A DNA stretch of 64,000 bases, taken from NCBI RefSeq assembly GCF_900114915.1, contig NZ_FOUS01000006.1:1-64000 (forward strand), written 5' to 3'. The notes beneath the pieces were generated by a model. It did no database searches and was not told the origin of the DNA. It was given only the letters and a program-made list of their open reading frames with translations. This DNA comes from Bradyrhizobium sp. Rc3b. Its GTDB lineage: Bacteria; Pseudomonadota; Alphaproteobacteria; Rhizobiales; Xanthobacteraceae. This document shows positions 35,078-45,141 of the stretch, in pieces (the first letter of the stretch is position 1; each line of letters begins with the position of its first letter). The translations under genes and the position numbers were made by a program.

Positions 35078-35248
35078 GAGATCTGCTTCCGATTCGACCG
35101 GTCGAGGTTGCGCGAGGCTAACACAAGAGGCAGCCCGCCCGCTCGTACAGCAGATCGGCACGTGCATCGGCTTTGGCATGACGGGCAGCGTGGTTTCAAA
35201 CGCCGCCCGTCATCCCCGTTTCAATCGCTCCCGGCACGGGACCGCATC

Positions 35249-36196
35249 TTACTGCGAACGATCCGAGGTCCAGCCCTTATACTCGGCGACGTTGTCCCGG
35301 GTCACGAGCTTGGACGGCAGCAGCTCAACGGTCGAGGCCGGTTTCTGGCCGTTGAGGATGCCGACACCCACCTGCACGGCCCGCCGTGCCATGAAGAACG
35401 GATCCTGCGAAGCCGAGGCCTGGATCTGCGGCGACTGCGGATCTTTCAACGCGGCCTCGATATCGGGCGCGCCGTCGACCGCGGTGATGACGATGCCGCT
35501 GCGGTTTTGCTGGCGCGCCGCAAGGTCGGTGCCGATCGCCTGCGGATCGTTGATGGCGAAGATGGCGTCGATCTTGGGGAAGCGGGTCAGATAACCCTGC
35601 GCGACGGTGAGGCCGCCTTCGCGCGAGCCTTTGCCGTCCTGGTCGTTGGACAACACCTTGATGCCGGCGTTCTTCGAGAAGACGTTCTTGCAGCCGACGA
35701 CGCGGTCGATCACCGCCGAGACCTGCGGCCCGTTCTCGATGATGACATCGCCCTTGCCGCCCAATTTGTCGACGATGTACTGGCAGGAGATCTCGCCGGC
35801 CTGCACGTTGTTCGTGGTCACGGTGGCATCGGCGCCTTCGGCCGCGGTGTCGACCGCGACGACGACGATGCCCGCCGCCTGCGCCTTCTTGATCGCCGGC
35901 CCGATCGCCTTGGGATCGCCCGGATTGAGCAGGATCAGGTCGACGCCGGCGGCAATGAAATTGTCGATCTGGGTGACCTGCTTGCCGAGGTCGTATTCGA
36001 AGCCGACGGTCGTGATCTTCACATTGGGATTGGTCTTCTTCGCCTCGAACTCGGCGCCCTTCGACAGCGCGACGAAGAACGGATTGCCCATCGACCCCAG
36101 CGAGACGCCGATCGACTTGAGCTCCTTGGCGAAGGACGGCGCGGTGCTTAGGGCAAGTGCCGTCGCGGCGCCGGCGAGCGTGATCGTCTTCAACAT
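35249..36196 (-). CDS. Sugar ABC transporter substrate-binding protein (ribose/xylose type)
   Basis: The 315-residue periplasmic protein of the Peripla_BP_4 type has a signal peptide cleaved near SFAKE and the RbsB-like opening IGVSLGSMGNPFFVALSKGAE. Carbohydrate-binding landmarks such as AVDTAAEG and FAINDPQAIG are present. It is the last gene of an importer operon read leftward from the permease. Family members bind pentoses, hexoses, polyols or autoinducer-2. The neighbouring FGGY kinase suggests a pentose, ketose or polyol. Confidence 0.94.
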   Translation of the reverse strand: MLKTITLAGAATALALSTAPSFAKELKSIGVSLGSMGNPFFVALSKGAEFEAKKTNPNVKITTVGFEYDLGKQVTQIDNFIAAGVDLILLNPGDPKAIGPAIKKAQAAGIVVVAVDTAAEGADATVTTNNVQAGEISCQYIVDKLGGKGDVIIENGPQVSAVIDRVVGCKNVFSKNAGIKVLSNDQDGKGSREGGLTVAQGYLTRFPKIDAIFAINDPQAIGTDLAARQQNRSGIVITAVDGAPDIEAALKDPQSPQIQASASQDPFFMARRAVQVGVGILNGQKPASTVELLPSKLVTRDNVAEYKGWTSDRSQ

Positions 36197-36259
36197 TGGC
36201 TTCCTCCCTGGTCTGTCTTCATGTCAGGCACGGCAGACCAGTAGCCGCACCGGAACCTT

Positions 36260-37300
36260 TCACGTTCTGGCGGAGCCCTGCAGCCGGTAGCGGTCGAGCG
36301 CGACGGCGCCGATGATCACGAGGCCTTTGATCACGTATTGCCAGATGTCGGAGACGCCGACGAGGATCAGGCCGTTCGACAGCACCGCGATGATCAGCGC
36401 GCCGACCAGCGTACCCCAGATCGAGCCGATGCCGCCGACGAATGAGGTGCCGCCGAGGATCACGGCGGTGATGGCGTCGAGCTCGTAGGACTGGCCGAGC
36501 TGCAGGCCGTTGGCGGCGTAGAGCCGCGCCGCCTGCATGGCGCCGCCGAGCCCGGCGAAAAGCCCGGAGACGCCGTAGACGAAGATCAGCACGGCCCAGA
36601 CCTTGATGCCGGCTAACCGCGCCGCGCTTTCATTGCCGCCAACCGCGTAGATGTGCACGCCGAGCACGGTCCGGCGCAGCACCAGCCACGAGACGAGAAT
36701 AACGAGCAGGGCGATCACCGAGAGCCATGGGATCGAGACGACGCCGGGAATGAGTGTCAGCGAGCCGTTGCCGATGAAGGCGTAGGGAATCGAGGGATTG
36801 AACACCGTGGTGTCGGCGCCGAGCAGTCGCGCCAGGCCGCGCACGGCGGTGAGCGAACCGAGCGTGACGATGAAGGGCGGCAATCGGAGCAGCGCGATCA
36901 ACGCGCCGTTGACGACGCCGAAGCCAAGGCCGGTGAGCAGCGCGGCCGGCAGCCACAGCATCCCGAGCTCCGGCATCTTGGAGAGCGTCAACCCGGCCAT
37001 CGCGGAAGCCGCCAGGATCGAGCCGACCGAAAGGTCGATGCCGCCGGTGAGGATGACGAAGGTCATGCCCGCGGCGAGCACGGTGTTCACCGCTGCCTGC
37101 TGCAACACAATCCCGAGATTTTGTCCGGTGAAGAAGCGGCCCTCGGACAGGAAATGGAAACCGCCGCACAGGATCAGCAGCACCGGCAGCATGCCGAGCG
37201 CGCTGATCAGCACCCTCACCCGCTGGCGCTTTGACTCTGCGGCAGCACCGTTGGTCGTCGTCGATGCCGGCTTGGCCTGCGAAGCACCATTGTCAGGCAT
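36260..37300 (-). CDS. Sugar ABC transporter permease (RbsC type)
   Basis: The 346-residue inner-membrane permease shows the BPD_transp_2 family pattern: [18 protein letters not shown], the [13 protein letters not shown] loop and the late [19 protein letters not shown] motif. I chose the ATG at 37300, which has GGAG seven bases upstream and overlaps the ATPase stop by eight bases. It forms the channel with the ATPase just upstream and the binding protein downstream. Confidence 0.94.
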   Translation of the reverse strand: MPDNGASQAKPASTTTNGAAAESKRQRVRVLISALGMLPVLLILCGGFHFLSEGRFFTGQNLGIVLQQAAVNTVLAAGMTFVILTGGIDLSVGSILAASAMAGLTLSKMPELGMLWLPAALLTGLGFGVVNGALIALLRLPPFIVTLGSLTAVRGLARLLGADTTVFNPSIPYAFIGNGSLTLIPGVVSIPWLSVIALLVILVSWLVLRRTVLGVHIYAVGGNESAARLAGIKVWAVLIFVYGVSGLFAGLGGAMQAARLYAANGLQLGQSYELDAITAVILGGTSFVGGIGSIWGTLVGALIIAVLSNGLILVGVSDIWQYVIKGLVIIGAVALDRYRLQGSART

Positions 37301-38816
37301 CGAGATGCTCCATCCCCGTCGCAAGCGCCATGATGTCTTCCTGGTTCAGCGCGACCGCCGCTTCACGCCTGACCTCGCCGGCGATGTGCCCGGCTCGCAT
37401 CACGACGACGCGGTCGCAGATGCCGATAATCTCCGGCAGATCGGACGAGATGACGAGGATGGCGGTGCCGGCCTTGGCGAGATTGTCGATGATCGAATAG
37501 ATCTCGGACTTGGCGCCGACGTCGACGCCGCGCGTCGGCTCGTCGAGGATCAGCACCTTTGGCGCAATGGCAAGAAGCCGCGACAGCAGCAGCTTCTGCT
37601 GATTGCCGCCGGACAGGCCACCGGCGGGGACGCCGACATTGGCGGCGCGAATGCTGAGCCCTGCAAATGCTCGATCGGCGCGCTCGCGTGCCTTGTCACG
37701 ATCCAGGAACCAGCCGAGCTTCGCATCGCGGCCAAGCACCGCGAGGTTGATGTTGTCCAGACACGACATGTCCAGGAACAAGCCGAGCGCCTTCCGGTCC
37801 TCGGTCAGGTAGGCGATGCCGGCCTCGAGCGCCTCACCCGGTGTACGGATCTCGACCGGACGCCCCTCCAGCTCGAGACGTCCCGACGTCTTGTGCGCCG
37901 CGCCGATGATGAGATGCGCAAGCTCGGTGCGGCCGGCGCCGATCAGGCCGGCGAGGCCCACCACCTCGCCAGCGTGCACGGTGACCGAGCAGCCCTTGAC
38001 GCGCAGGCCATCGGCCATGTCGATCGCGGCGAGCACGGGATGGCCGCGTCCTGCCTCCGGATCATGGTCCTTCTTGTAGAACGATGAGACGTCGCGCCCG
38101 ACCATCAGCCGCACGATGGTGTCGGCACGGATCTCGGCCTTGTCGAGCGAGCCGACCAGCCGGCCGTCGCGCAGCACGGTGACGCGGTCGCCGAGCGCGT
38201 AGACCTCGTCCATGCGATGCGAGATGTAGATGATGGCGAGCCCCTCCGCCCTGAGCTGGCGGATCAGCGCGAACAGCCGCTCGCTTTCGGCGGCCGACAA
38301 GGAGGTGGTCGGCTCGTCCATGATCAGGATCTTTGATCTCGCATGCAGCGCCCGCGCGATCTCGACCAGCTGCCGTTGTCCCATGGACAGATGCGCCACC
38401 AGCGTCGACGGCTGGAAGTCAGCGCCGAGCCGTTTCAGGATCGGACCGACGGCCTCGCGCATGGCACCGCGCGCCAGCAAGCCTGTCCGCGATATCTCCC
38501 GTCCCAGATAGATATTCTCGGCAACACTGAGATTGGGCGCGAGCGACAGCTCCTGATAGATGATGGAGATGCCCGCCGCGCGGCCGCCGAGCGGGCCTTC
38601 GATCCGTACCGGATGTCCTTCGATGCGGATCTCGCCGCCGGGATCGGGTCTGTAGGCGCCGGACAGGATCTTCATCAGCGTCGACTTGCCGGCGCCGTTC
38701 TCACCCATCAACGCATGAATTTCGCCGGCATAGACGGTGAGATCGACGGCACGCAGCGCCTTGATGCCGAAGAAGGATTTTGAGACCCCACGCATCTCGA
38801 GGATCGGATCGTTCAT
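37293..38816 (-). CDS. Sugar ABC transporter ATP-binding protein (tandem domains)
   Basis: The 507-residue ATPase has two ABC domains, as in RbsA/XylG. The first has Walker [10 protein letters not shown], signature [15 protein letters not shown] and Walker [12 protein letters not shown]. The second has the usual degenerate Walker A (GLIGAGRTE) and signature [15 protein letters not shown]. The ATG at 38816 has GGGAGG four bases upstream. It lies 130 bp downstream of the FGGY kinase. Confidence 0.95.
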   Translation of the reverse strand: MNDPILEMRGVSKSFFGIKALRAVDLTVYAGEIHALMGENGAGKSTLMKILSGAYRPDPGGEIRIEGHPVRIEGPLGGRAAGISIIYQELSLAPNLSVAENIYLGREISRTGLLARGAMREAVGPILKRLGADFQPSTLVAHLSMGQRQLVEIARALHARSKILIMDEPTTSLSAAESERLFALIRQLRAEGLAIIYISHRMDEVYALGDRVTVLRDGRLVGSLDKAEIRADTIVRLMVGRDVSSFYKKDHDPEAGRGHPVLAAIDMADGLRVKGCSVTVHAGEVVGLAGLIGAGRTELAHLIIGAAHKTSGRLELEGRPVEIRTPGEALEAGIAYLTEDRKALGLFLDMSCLDNINLAVLGRDAKLGWFLDRDKARERADRAFAGLSIRAANVGVPAGGLSGGNQQKLLLSRLLAIAPKVLILDEPTRGVDVGAKSEIYSIIDNLAKAGTAILVISSDLPEIIGICDRVVVMRAGHIAGEVRREAAVALNQEDIMALATGMEHLDA

Positions 38817-38946
38817 CGTGCCTCCCGGCGCACAATGCGTTTCCCACCCGCGTCTCAATCATTCTGTCAGCGCGGCTTGCGCATTAAACAAAAGGCCGCG
38901 GCACAGGGCAATACCGAACAGGCCGGAATGTAGCATCGAGGCGATG

Positions 38947-40392
38947 CTAGTGGCGCGGCCGATACAGTTCGCGCCACGCGGGAAGCCGCTCGGCATAAGC
39001 ATCCGTCAGCCCAGCGTCAGGTTCGAACGTCTCGATGCGTTGCGGCCGCGTGCACACGGTTTCGATTGCCTCACCCGTGACAGCAAGTCGCCCCAATCTC
39101 GCCGCACCGAACGCGGCGCCGGTCTCACCTCCGGCGAAGCGGTGGATCGGAACGTTCAGCACGTTCGCCAACACCGAGAGCCAGAAGCCGGACCGTGAAC
39201 CACCGCCAATGGCATCGGCTTCCGCAATCACAATGCCAGCATCGGCGAGTGCGTCGCGGCAATCGGCGAGCGCAAACGCAACGCCCTCGAGCACCGCCTG
39301 CACGATCATCCCGCGATCGGTGCCATGGCTCAAGCCATCGAGCATGCCGCGCACGACGGAATCGTCGTGCGGCGTCCGCTCACCCGCGAGATACGGGAGG
39401 AAGCTCACGGGCGAAGGTGCCCGCGGGCGCGATCCGAGCGGTGCCAGCAATTCAGCCTCGGTAACGCCGAACACGCGCGCGGCCCAGGCAAGGCAGGAGG
39501 CAGCCGACAGGATCGCGCCGGCTTGAATCCACATGCCGGGAATGGCGTGGCAGAACGTGTGCACGACGCGGTCGGGGTTGGCGGCTATCCTGTTGGTCGG
39601 GGCCAGCAAGGCACCCGAGGTTCCCAGCGAGATGAATGCGGTTCCCGGCTCGATCGCGCCGATGCCGACGGCGCCGGCCGGATTGTCGCCGGCGCCGCCC
39701 GCGATCACCGGCTGCCGGGTCATACCCCAGCGTTCCGCGAGCTCGCTGCGCAGCGTCGTTGCAGGCGCGCATCCCTCGACCAGACGCGGCATGTGATCGC
39801 GCGACAGTCCAGTCGCGGCGAGCGCTGCGTCCGACCAGTCGCGGCGCGCGGCGTCGAGCCACAGGGATCCCGACGCATCCGAGACGTCCTCGATGGCTTC
39901 GCCTGATAGCACCAGGCGCAGGTAGGCCTTTGGCAGCAGCACCAACTTCGTCGCTGCAAAGACTTCAGGTTCGTGCCTCGCGATCCAGAGCAGTTTTGGC
40001 GCGGTGAATCCCGGCATCGCCTTGTTGCCCGTCACTGCACGCAAGGCGGGCCAGCGCTGCTCCAGGACGCGACACTCGGCGGCGGCGCGTCCGTCGTTCC
40101 AGAGGATACAAGGCCGCAGCGGTCTCAAGCTCGCATCGAGCAGCATGGCGCCATGCATTTGTCCGGACAGCCCGATGCCCTCGACCGCCGCGAGTTCTCT
40201 TCCATGCGATACCTTCAGGGCATCGAGCGTGGCGAAGGTCGCCTCGATCCATTGCGCGGGATCCTGCTCGGAATAGCCTGATTGCGGAGAGGTGATCGTC
40301 AGCGGCCGGCTCTCGCTTGCAATCACGCGCTGGGCACCGTCGACGAGAATGGTCTTGACTGCGGAGGTGCCGAGATCGATGCCGAGATACAT
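38947..40392 (-). CDS. xylB: FGGY-family kinase, xylulokinase-like
   Basis: The 481-residue two-domain ATP-dependent sugar kinase begins MYLGIDLGTSAVKTILVDG and contains the XylB-like GLSGQMHGAMLLD stretch near residue 75. This stretch marks the xylulokinase branch of the FGGY family. D-xylulose, or a related ketose or polyol, is the likely substrate brought in by the ABC importer encoded downstream. The start is 12 bp from the LysR stop, so kinase and regulator are probably co-transcribed, an unusual pairing. No xylose isomerase or polyol dehydrogenase is nearby, so the exact substrate is open. Confidence 0.9.
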   Translation of the reverse strand: MYLGIDLGTSAVKTILVDGAQRVIASESRPLTITSPQSGYSEQDPAQWIEATFATLDALKVSHGRELAAVEGIGLSGQMHGAMLLDASLRPLRPCILWNDGRAAAECRVLEQRWPALRAVTGNKAMPGFTAPKLLWIARHEPEVFAATKLVLLPKAYLRLVLSGEAIEDVSDASGSLWLDAARRDWSDAALAATGLSRDHMPRLVEGCAPATTLRSELAERWGMTRQPVIAGGAGDNPAGAVGIGAIEPGTAFISLGTSGALLAPTNRIAANPDRVVHTFCHAIPGMWIQAGAILSAASCLAWAARVFGVTEAELLAPLGSRPRAPSPVSFLPYLAGERTPHDDSVVRGMLDGLSHGTDRGMIVQAVLEGVAFALADCRDALADAGIVIAEADAIGGGSRSGFWLSVLANVLNVPIHRFAGGETGAAFGAARLGRLAVTGEAIETVCTRPQRIETFEPDAGLTDAYAERLPAWRELYRPRH

Positions 40393-40404
40393 GGATGCTT
40401 CCGC

Positions 40405-41328
40405 TCACTTCGCCGCGTCGATCCAGATCCCCGGCTCCGAATGCTCGCGGATGTGGCTGACCAGGAAGTCGGAAAACACCCTGATCTTGGCGGGCAGCCG
40501 GACGCGGTTTTGATAGGCGATGTTCATGGTGAGCAGCGGCAGCTCCCAGCCCATCAGGACAGGCACGAGCCGGCCGGCCGCGATATCGCTCTGCACGATG
40601 TAAAGTGGCTGGATCAGGATGCCGAGCCCCGCGCGTGCCGCACCGCAGATGATCTGGCCATCATTGCTGTCGAGCGTCGGCGCGATCCGCACCGTCTGCG
40701 TCGTGCTGCCCTGGCTGAGCCGCAGCGAATAGGGATCGTTGGCGAGATTGTAGATCAGCATGTTGTGGCGGGCGAGATCGGCAGGGTGCTCCGGCCGGCC
40801 GTGCTTCTCCAGATATGACGGGGCCGCCGCGAGCACGCGGTGCATCTGGCCGATACGGCGGACGATGATGTTGGAGTCCGGCTCGTGCTCGCGCGTGCGG
40901 ATCGCGACGTCAATGCCGGCCTCGATGAAGTCCAGGTAGCGGTTTGCGCTGATGATCTGCACGCTCAGATCAGGATAGAGCGCGCGGAAGGCGGGCAGCA
41001 TCGGCGCGAGATAGATCATCGCAAAGGACAGCGAGCTCGTCACGCGCAGCATGCCCTTCGGCGACAGCGCGCGGTCGGAGACGGCATCCTCGGCTTCGGC
41101 GAGCTCGTTCAACAATGTGCCGCACCGCTGCAGGAGCTCCTGCCCTGCCTCCGTCAGCCATAGGCGGCGCGTGTTGCGCTCGATCAGCCGGACTGCGAGT
41201 CGTTCCTCCAGCGCGCTGAGGTGGCGGCTGGCGGCCGCGTTCGACATCCGCAGGATTTCGGCGGCCTTGGACAGGCTGCCGAGCTCGGCGGTTTTGGAGA
41301 AGACTTCGAGTTGGAGCAGCCGGTCCAT
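40405..41328 (-). CDS. LysR family transcriptional regulator
   Basis: The 307-residue LysR-type regulator has the helix-turn-helix at about 17-42 (LSKAAEILRMSNAAASRHLSALEERL) and a standard effector domain. It faces the Dabb/maleylacetate reductase operon across a 107-bp gap that contains an inverted repeat (41359-41395). It also leads the kinase/sugar importer genes on its own strand. It may therefore couple sugar uptake with the aromatic pathway. Autorepression and activation of the divergent operon are the usual mode. Confidence 0.93.
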   Translation of the reverse strand: MDRLLQLEVFSKTAELGSLSKAAEILRMSNAAASRHLSALEERLAVRLIERNTRRLWLTEAGQELLQRCGTLLNELAEAEDAVSDRALSPKGMLRVTSSLSFAMIYLAPMLPAFRALYPDLSVQIISANRYLDFIEAGIDVAIRTREHEPDSNIIVRRIGQMHRVLAAAPSYLEKHGRPEHPADLARHNMLIYNLANDPYSLRLSQGSTTQTVRIAPTLDSNDGQIICGAARAGLGILIQPLYIVQSDIAAGRLVPVLMGWELPLLTMNIAYQNRVRLPAKIRVFSDFLVSHIREHSEPGIWIDAAK

Positions 41329-41358
41329 TTTTGCGAAAATAGGAAAAGAGACTTACAA

Positions 41359-41395
41359 ATTTTGGCCTTTATTTCCGATTTCTGCAAGGCAAAAT
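41359..41395. promoter_or_regulatory. Interrupted inverted repeat in LysR/Dabb promoter region
   Basis: ATTTTGGCCTT (41359-41369) and AAGGCAAAAT (41386-41395) are near-perfect inverted complements (one extra G in the left arm), with a 16-bp AT-rich spacer. The position, between the divergent LysR and catabolic genes, is where a LysR activation site is expected. The region is much richer in A and T than its surroundings. Confidence 0.5.
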
Positions 41396-41435
41396 AGCGC
41401 CAACAAAGCACAATGGCAGGCGAGGAAATCAGGAA

Positions 41436-41759
41436 ATGTCGGGCCCGATCAGGCACATCGTGATGTGGCGGCTGCGCGGGGAAAGCCCCGAGGAGCGCTC
41501 CGCCGCCCGGGTCAAGGTCAAGACCCTGTTCGAGGGCCTCAAGGGCCGGATCGACGGTCTCACCCATATCGAAGTCGGCATGGATGTCAGCGCCGTCGAC
41601 TACGCCTGCGACGTGGTGCTGTTCTCCGAATTCACCGACCAGGCCGCGCTCTCGGCCTATGCCAACCATCCGGAACATCTGCGCGTGCGCGAGGCGCTTG
41701 GCGACTTGCGGATCGGGCGCTTCCAGGTCGATTATCCCATCAAAGAGACCGGCGCATGA
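41436..41759 (+). CDS. Dabb family (stress-responsive alpha/beta barrel) protein
   Basis: A 107-residue ferredoxin-like dimeric alpha/beta-barrel protein with the Dabb pattern: IRHIVMWRL at the start, then YDVVLF-like CDVVLFSEFTDQAALSAYANHPEH. Members are small dimers, some of them enzymes such as aromatic cyclases or mutases. It is the first gene of the hydroxyquinol operon. Its stop overlaps the maleylacetate reductase start by four bases, so it is made together with that enzyme and may handle an unstable intermediate. Confidence 0.9.
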   Translation: MSGPIRHIVMWRLRGESPEERSAARVKVKTLFEGLKGRIDGLTHIEVGMDVSAVDYACDVVLFSEFTDQAALSAYANHPEHLRVREALGDLRIGRFQVDYPIKETGA

Positions 41760-42835
41760 TCGGTTCGTTCACCTTTGAAAACCTGCCCTGCCGCGTCGTG
41801 TTCGGCAGCGGAACGCTTGGCTCCGCGAAGGCCGAGGTCGAGCGGCTCGGCGGCAAGCGTGCGCTGGTGCTGACGACGCCGCAGCAGGAGGCGCAGGGCA
41901 AGAGCCTGGGGGCGGCGCTCGGCCCGCTCTATGCCGGACTGTTTTCCGGCGCCACCATGCACACGCCTGTTGAGGTTACGGAGCGTGCGCTGGCGGCGAT
42001 GAAGGCGTGCGAGGCCGATTGCGTCGTCTCGCTCGGCGGCGGCTCAACCACCGGCCTCGGCAAGGCGCTGGCCTTGCGCACCGGAATCAACCAGCTCTGC
42101 ATTCCCACCACCTATGCAGGCTCCGAGATGACGCCGATCGTCGGCCAGACCGAGAACGGCCTGAAAACCACGGTGCGCGATGCGGCAATCCTGCCGGAGA
42201 CCGTGATCTACGATGTCGATCTCACCTTGACGCTGCCGGCGAGCCTGGCCGCGACATCGGGCATCAACGCGATCGCCCATGCCGTTGAGGCCCTCTATGC
42301 GCGGGATGCCAATCCCGTGACCTCGCTGATGGCGGAAGAAGGCATCCGCGCACTGGCCCGCGCCCTGCCTGCCATCGCGGCCAAGGGCGACGACCGCGAG
42401 GCCCGCACCGAAGCACTTTATGGTGCATGGCTATGCGGCGTCTGTCTTGGCACCGTCGGCATGGCGCTGCATCACAAGCTCTGCCACACGCTCGGTGGAA
42501 CCTTCGACCTGCCGCATGCCGAGACACACACCATCGTGCTGCCGCATGCGCTCGCCTACAACGCGCCAGCCGTGCCCGACGCGATGGCACGCGTCTCGCG
42601 CGCAATCGGCGCTGCCGATGCATCGCAGGGACTTTTCGAGCTTGCGAAGCGGTTGGGTGCGAAGACGGCACTGCGCGATATCGGGATGCCCGAGGGCGGC
42701 ATCGACAAGGCGGCGGATCTTGCCGTCACCAACGCCTACTGGAATCCGCGCCCGCTCGAGCGCGGCGCCATCCGCGACCTGATCGCGCGCGCCTGGGCTG
42801 GCGAGCCGCCGGCCCCAATCAAGGCGGCGGCTTGA
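41756..42835 (+). CDS. Maleylacetate reductase
   Basis: A 359-residue iron-containing alcohol dehydrogenase-type enzyme of the maleylacetate reductase branch. The NAD-binding GGGSTTGLGKALAL motif is near residue 85-98, PTTYAGSEMTPI near 115-126, and the histidine-rich HKLCHTLGG...PHAETHTIVLPHA stretch near 240-265. It reduces maleylacetate to 3-oxoadipate with NADH, directly after the ring-cleavage step of the hydroxyquinol dioxygenase encoded at 45142-46026. The ATGA overlap with the Dabb gene gives tight coupling. Confidence 0.93.
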   Translation: MIGSFTFENLPCRVVFGSGTLGSAKAEVERLGGKRALVLTTPQQEAQGKSLGAALGPLYAGLFSGATMHTPVEVTERALAAMKACEADCVVSLGGGSTTGLGKALALRTGINQLCIPTTYAGSEMTPIVGQTENGLKTTVRDAAILPETVIYDVDLTLTLPASLAATSGINAIAHAVEALYARDANPVTSLMAEEGIRALARALPAIAAKGDDREARTEALYGAWLCGVCLGTVGMALHHKLCHTLGGTFDLPHAETHTIVLPHALAYNAPAVPDAMARVSRAIGAADASQGLFELAKRLGAKTALRDIGMPEGGIDKAADLAVTNAYWNPRPLERGAIRDLIARAWAGEPPAPIKAAA

Positions 42836-42837
42836 CG

Positions 42838-44202
42838 ATGCAGCGCACCTTGATCAGATCCGCGACCGTCATCAGCATGGATGACGCGATCGGCGACCTC
42901 GGCAACGGCGACGTGCTGGTCGAGGGCAACCGCATCGTCGAGGTGCGGCCATCGATCGACGTTGCGGCCGACACCGAGGTCATCGACGGCGCAGGGCGCA
43001 TCGTCATCCCCGGCCTGATCAACGCGCATATGCACACTTGGCAGACCGGCCTGCGCGGCTATGCCGCGAACTGGACGCTGCTGGAATATTTCCGCCGCAT
43101 GCATGCGGGCCTTGCGACCGTGTTCCGGCCCGACGACATTTACATCGCAACCCTCGTGGGCGCGTTGAACCAGATCAATTGCGGCACCACCACGCTGGTC
43201 GACTGGTGCCACAACAATCCGACGCCTGATCATACCGACGCCGCCGTGCGCGGCCTGATCAAGAGCGGTATTCGCGCCGCCTTCTTCCATGGCTCGCCAA
43301 AACCGGAACCAAAGCCCGGCGAGCCGCATTTCTCGGAAGTGCCGCATCCGCGCCGCGAGGTCGAGCGGCTGCTGGCCGGTCCCCTCGCCGACCGCGACGG
43401 CCTCGTCACGCTCGGGCTTGCGATCCTCGGCCCGCATTATTCGACGCTCGAGGTCGCCATGCATGACTTCCGCATGGCGCGCGAGCTCAAGCTGATTGCA
43501 TCGATGCATCAGGGCGGCGGTCCGGCCAAGACACCCGGCGGTTGGGAGAAGCTGATCGAAGCCGGCCTCGTCGGCACCGGCATCAACATCGTCCATGGCA
43601 ACGATCTGCCCGACGATCTGCTCGATCGTCTCGTCGATCTCGGCGTCTCCTTCTCGGTGACGCCCGAGAACGAGATGATCCAGGGCCATGGCTTTCCGAT
43701 CACCGGACGGTTGCTCAGGCGTGGCGTGCGACCGACCATCGGCATTGACCTCGAATCAATCCTGGCCGGCGACCTGTTCTCCGCCGCGCGCATTGCGCTC
43801 TCGATGCAGCGATCGCTCGACAATGCGGAGTCCCGCAAGACCAGCGGCACCATCCCCGCAACGACCACGATTCCCGTGCGCGAGGCGCTGCGCTGGATCA
43901 CGACGGAAGGCGCCCGCATGCTCGGCCGCGAAGATCAGATCGGCTCGCTGACACCCGGGAAACTTGCCGACCTCGTCATCATCAACGCCTCCGATCTCAA
44001 CCTCGTCCCGGTGCACGATGCCGTTGCGACCGTGATGATGCAGACGAGCCTCGCCAATATCGAGGCCGTCATGATCGGCGGCGCCTGGAAGAAGCGGAAC
44101 GGACGACTGCTGGCTGAGGGGTTGGAGACGAAGAAAGAGCTGCTGGCGCAATCCGGCCGGCGGCTGGTGCAGGACATCGAACGACAGGGACGCGCCGCCT
44201 GA
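42838..44202 (+). CDS. Amidohydrolase family protein (ATZ/TRZ-like)
   Basis: A 454-residue metal-dependent hydrolase with a complete mononuclear site: H64 and H66 (NAHMH), H224 (SMHQ), H253 (IVHGND) and D304 (GIDLES). This matches the cytosine deaminase/chlorohydrolase group. It would remove an amino, chloro or similar group, or open a ring amide. It begins two bases after the maleylacetate reductase stop. In this operon it could convert a nitrogen- or halogen-bearing precursor into the hydroxylated ring compound. Other family members act on purines or pterins, so the substrate is open. Confidence 0.9.
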   Translation: MQRTLIRSATVISMDDAIGDLGNGDVLVEGNRIVEVRPSIDVAADTEVIDGAGRIVIPGLINAHMHTWQTGLRGYAANWTLLEYFRRMHAGLATVFRPDDIYIATLVGALNQINCGTTTLVDWCHNNPTPDHTDAAVRGLIKSGIRAAFFHGSPKPEPKPGEPHFSEVPHPRREVERLLAGPLADRDGLVTLGLAILGPHYSTLEVAMHDFRMARELKLIASMHQGGGPAKTPGGWEKLIEAGLVGTGINIVHGNDLPDDLLDRLVDLGVSFSVTPENEMIQGHGFPITGRLLRRGVRPTIGIDLESILAGDLFSAARIALSMQRSLDNAESRKTSGTIPATTTIPVREALRWITTEGARMLGREDQIGSLTPGKLADLVIINASDLNLVPVHDAVATVMMQTSLANIEAVMIGGAWKKRNGRLLAEGLETKKELLAQSGRRLVQDIERQGRAA

Positions 44203-44222
44203 GGCGCCAACGGACAACAACA

Positions 44223-45125
44223 ATGACAGACACCTCGAAAAACATCGCTTTCATCGGGATCGGCAAGATGGGCCTGCCGATGTCGGCGCTCGTCACCAAG
44301 GCCGGTTATGCCGTCACCGCGTTCGACCAGAGCGCGGCGCGGATCAACGAGGCACGCACGCAAGGCATTGCGATTGCCGCATCGCCGGCCGAGGCCGTGA
44401 GCGGCAAGGCGGCTGTCGTCACCTCCCTGCCCGACGACGTCGCGTTGCGCGGCGCCCTGCTCGGCACCACCGGCATTATCGCCGCCATGGCGCCGGGCGC
44501 CAGTTTGATCGAAACCAGCACTGTGAGCGTCGAGGCTTCCACTGAAGTTGCGGCCGCGGCGCAGGCCCGCGGCATTGCCTATCTTCGTTCACCGGTCTCC
44601 GGCAACGCCAGCATCGTTCATACGGGCGCGCTGACCTGCTTCGTCTCGGGGCCGAAAGACGCCTTCGAAAACGCAAAGCCGCTGTTCGCCGCCTTCACCC
44701 GCGCGCAGACCTATCTCGGGCCGGCCGAGGAAGCCCGTTACGCGAAACTCTCGGTCAATCTGATGATCGCGGTATCGGCGGCGATGATGGCGGAGAGCCT
44801 GGCGCTGGCGCGCAAGGGCGGCATCGCCTGGCAGGACATCTTGAAGGTGCTCGACGACAGCGCGGTTGCCTCGCCGATGGTGAAATACAAGACCGCACCG
44901 CTGCGCACCCGCGATTTCGAGTCGACCTTCTCCTGCAAGCAGATGGCCAAGGATCTCGACCTGATCCTGGGGGCCGGCCATGCCGTCGGCGTGCCGTTGC
45001 AGCTCGCGGCGCAAGTGCGCGAGACCTACGGCTCGCTGGTCGCGCAAGGCGACGGCGACACCGACTTCATCGCGACCGTCAAGCACCTCGAACGGCTGTC
45101 CGGGCTCGGCGAGCCCAAACTCTGA
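44223..45125 (+). CDS. NAD(P)-dependent beta-hydroxyacid dehydrogenase (3-hydroxyisobutyrate dehydrogenase-like)
   Basis: A 300-residue enzyme with the Rossmann motif FIGIGKMGLPM (10-20), the substrate-site segment SPVSGNASIVHTGALT (123-138) and the catalytic Lys K175 (YAKLSVN). The family oxidises beta-hydroxy acids or reduces semialdehydes such as tartronate semialdehyde. It lies 20 bp after the amidohydrolase. Its role in the aromatic pathway is unclear. It may process a side-chain fragment. Confidence 0.92.
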   Translation: MTDTSKNIAFIGIGKMGLPMSALVTKAGYAVTAFDQSAARINEARTQGIAIAASPAEAVSGKAAVVTSLPDDVALRGALLGTTGIIAAMAPGASLIETSTVSVEASTEVAAAAQARGIAYLRSPVSGNASIVHTGALTCFVSGPKDAFENAKPLFAAFTRAQTYLGPAEEARYAKLSVNLMIAVSAAMMAESLALARKGGIAWQDILKVLDDSAVASPMVKYKTAPLRTRDFESTFSCKQMAKDLDLILGAGHAVGVPLQLAAQVRETYGSLVAQGDGDTDFIATVKHLERLSGLGEPKL

Positions 45126-45141
45126 TCGGCGGAAGGCACAT

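Noticed and set aside
35078..35179. A 34-residue N-terminal extension of the MarR protein
   Set aside because: The GTG at 35077 has a good ribosome binding site and gives the usual MarR length. The extension contains cysteines and prolines atypical for the family.
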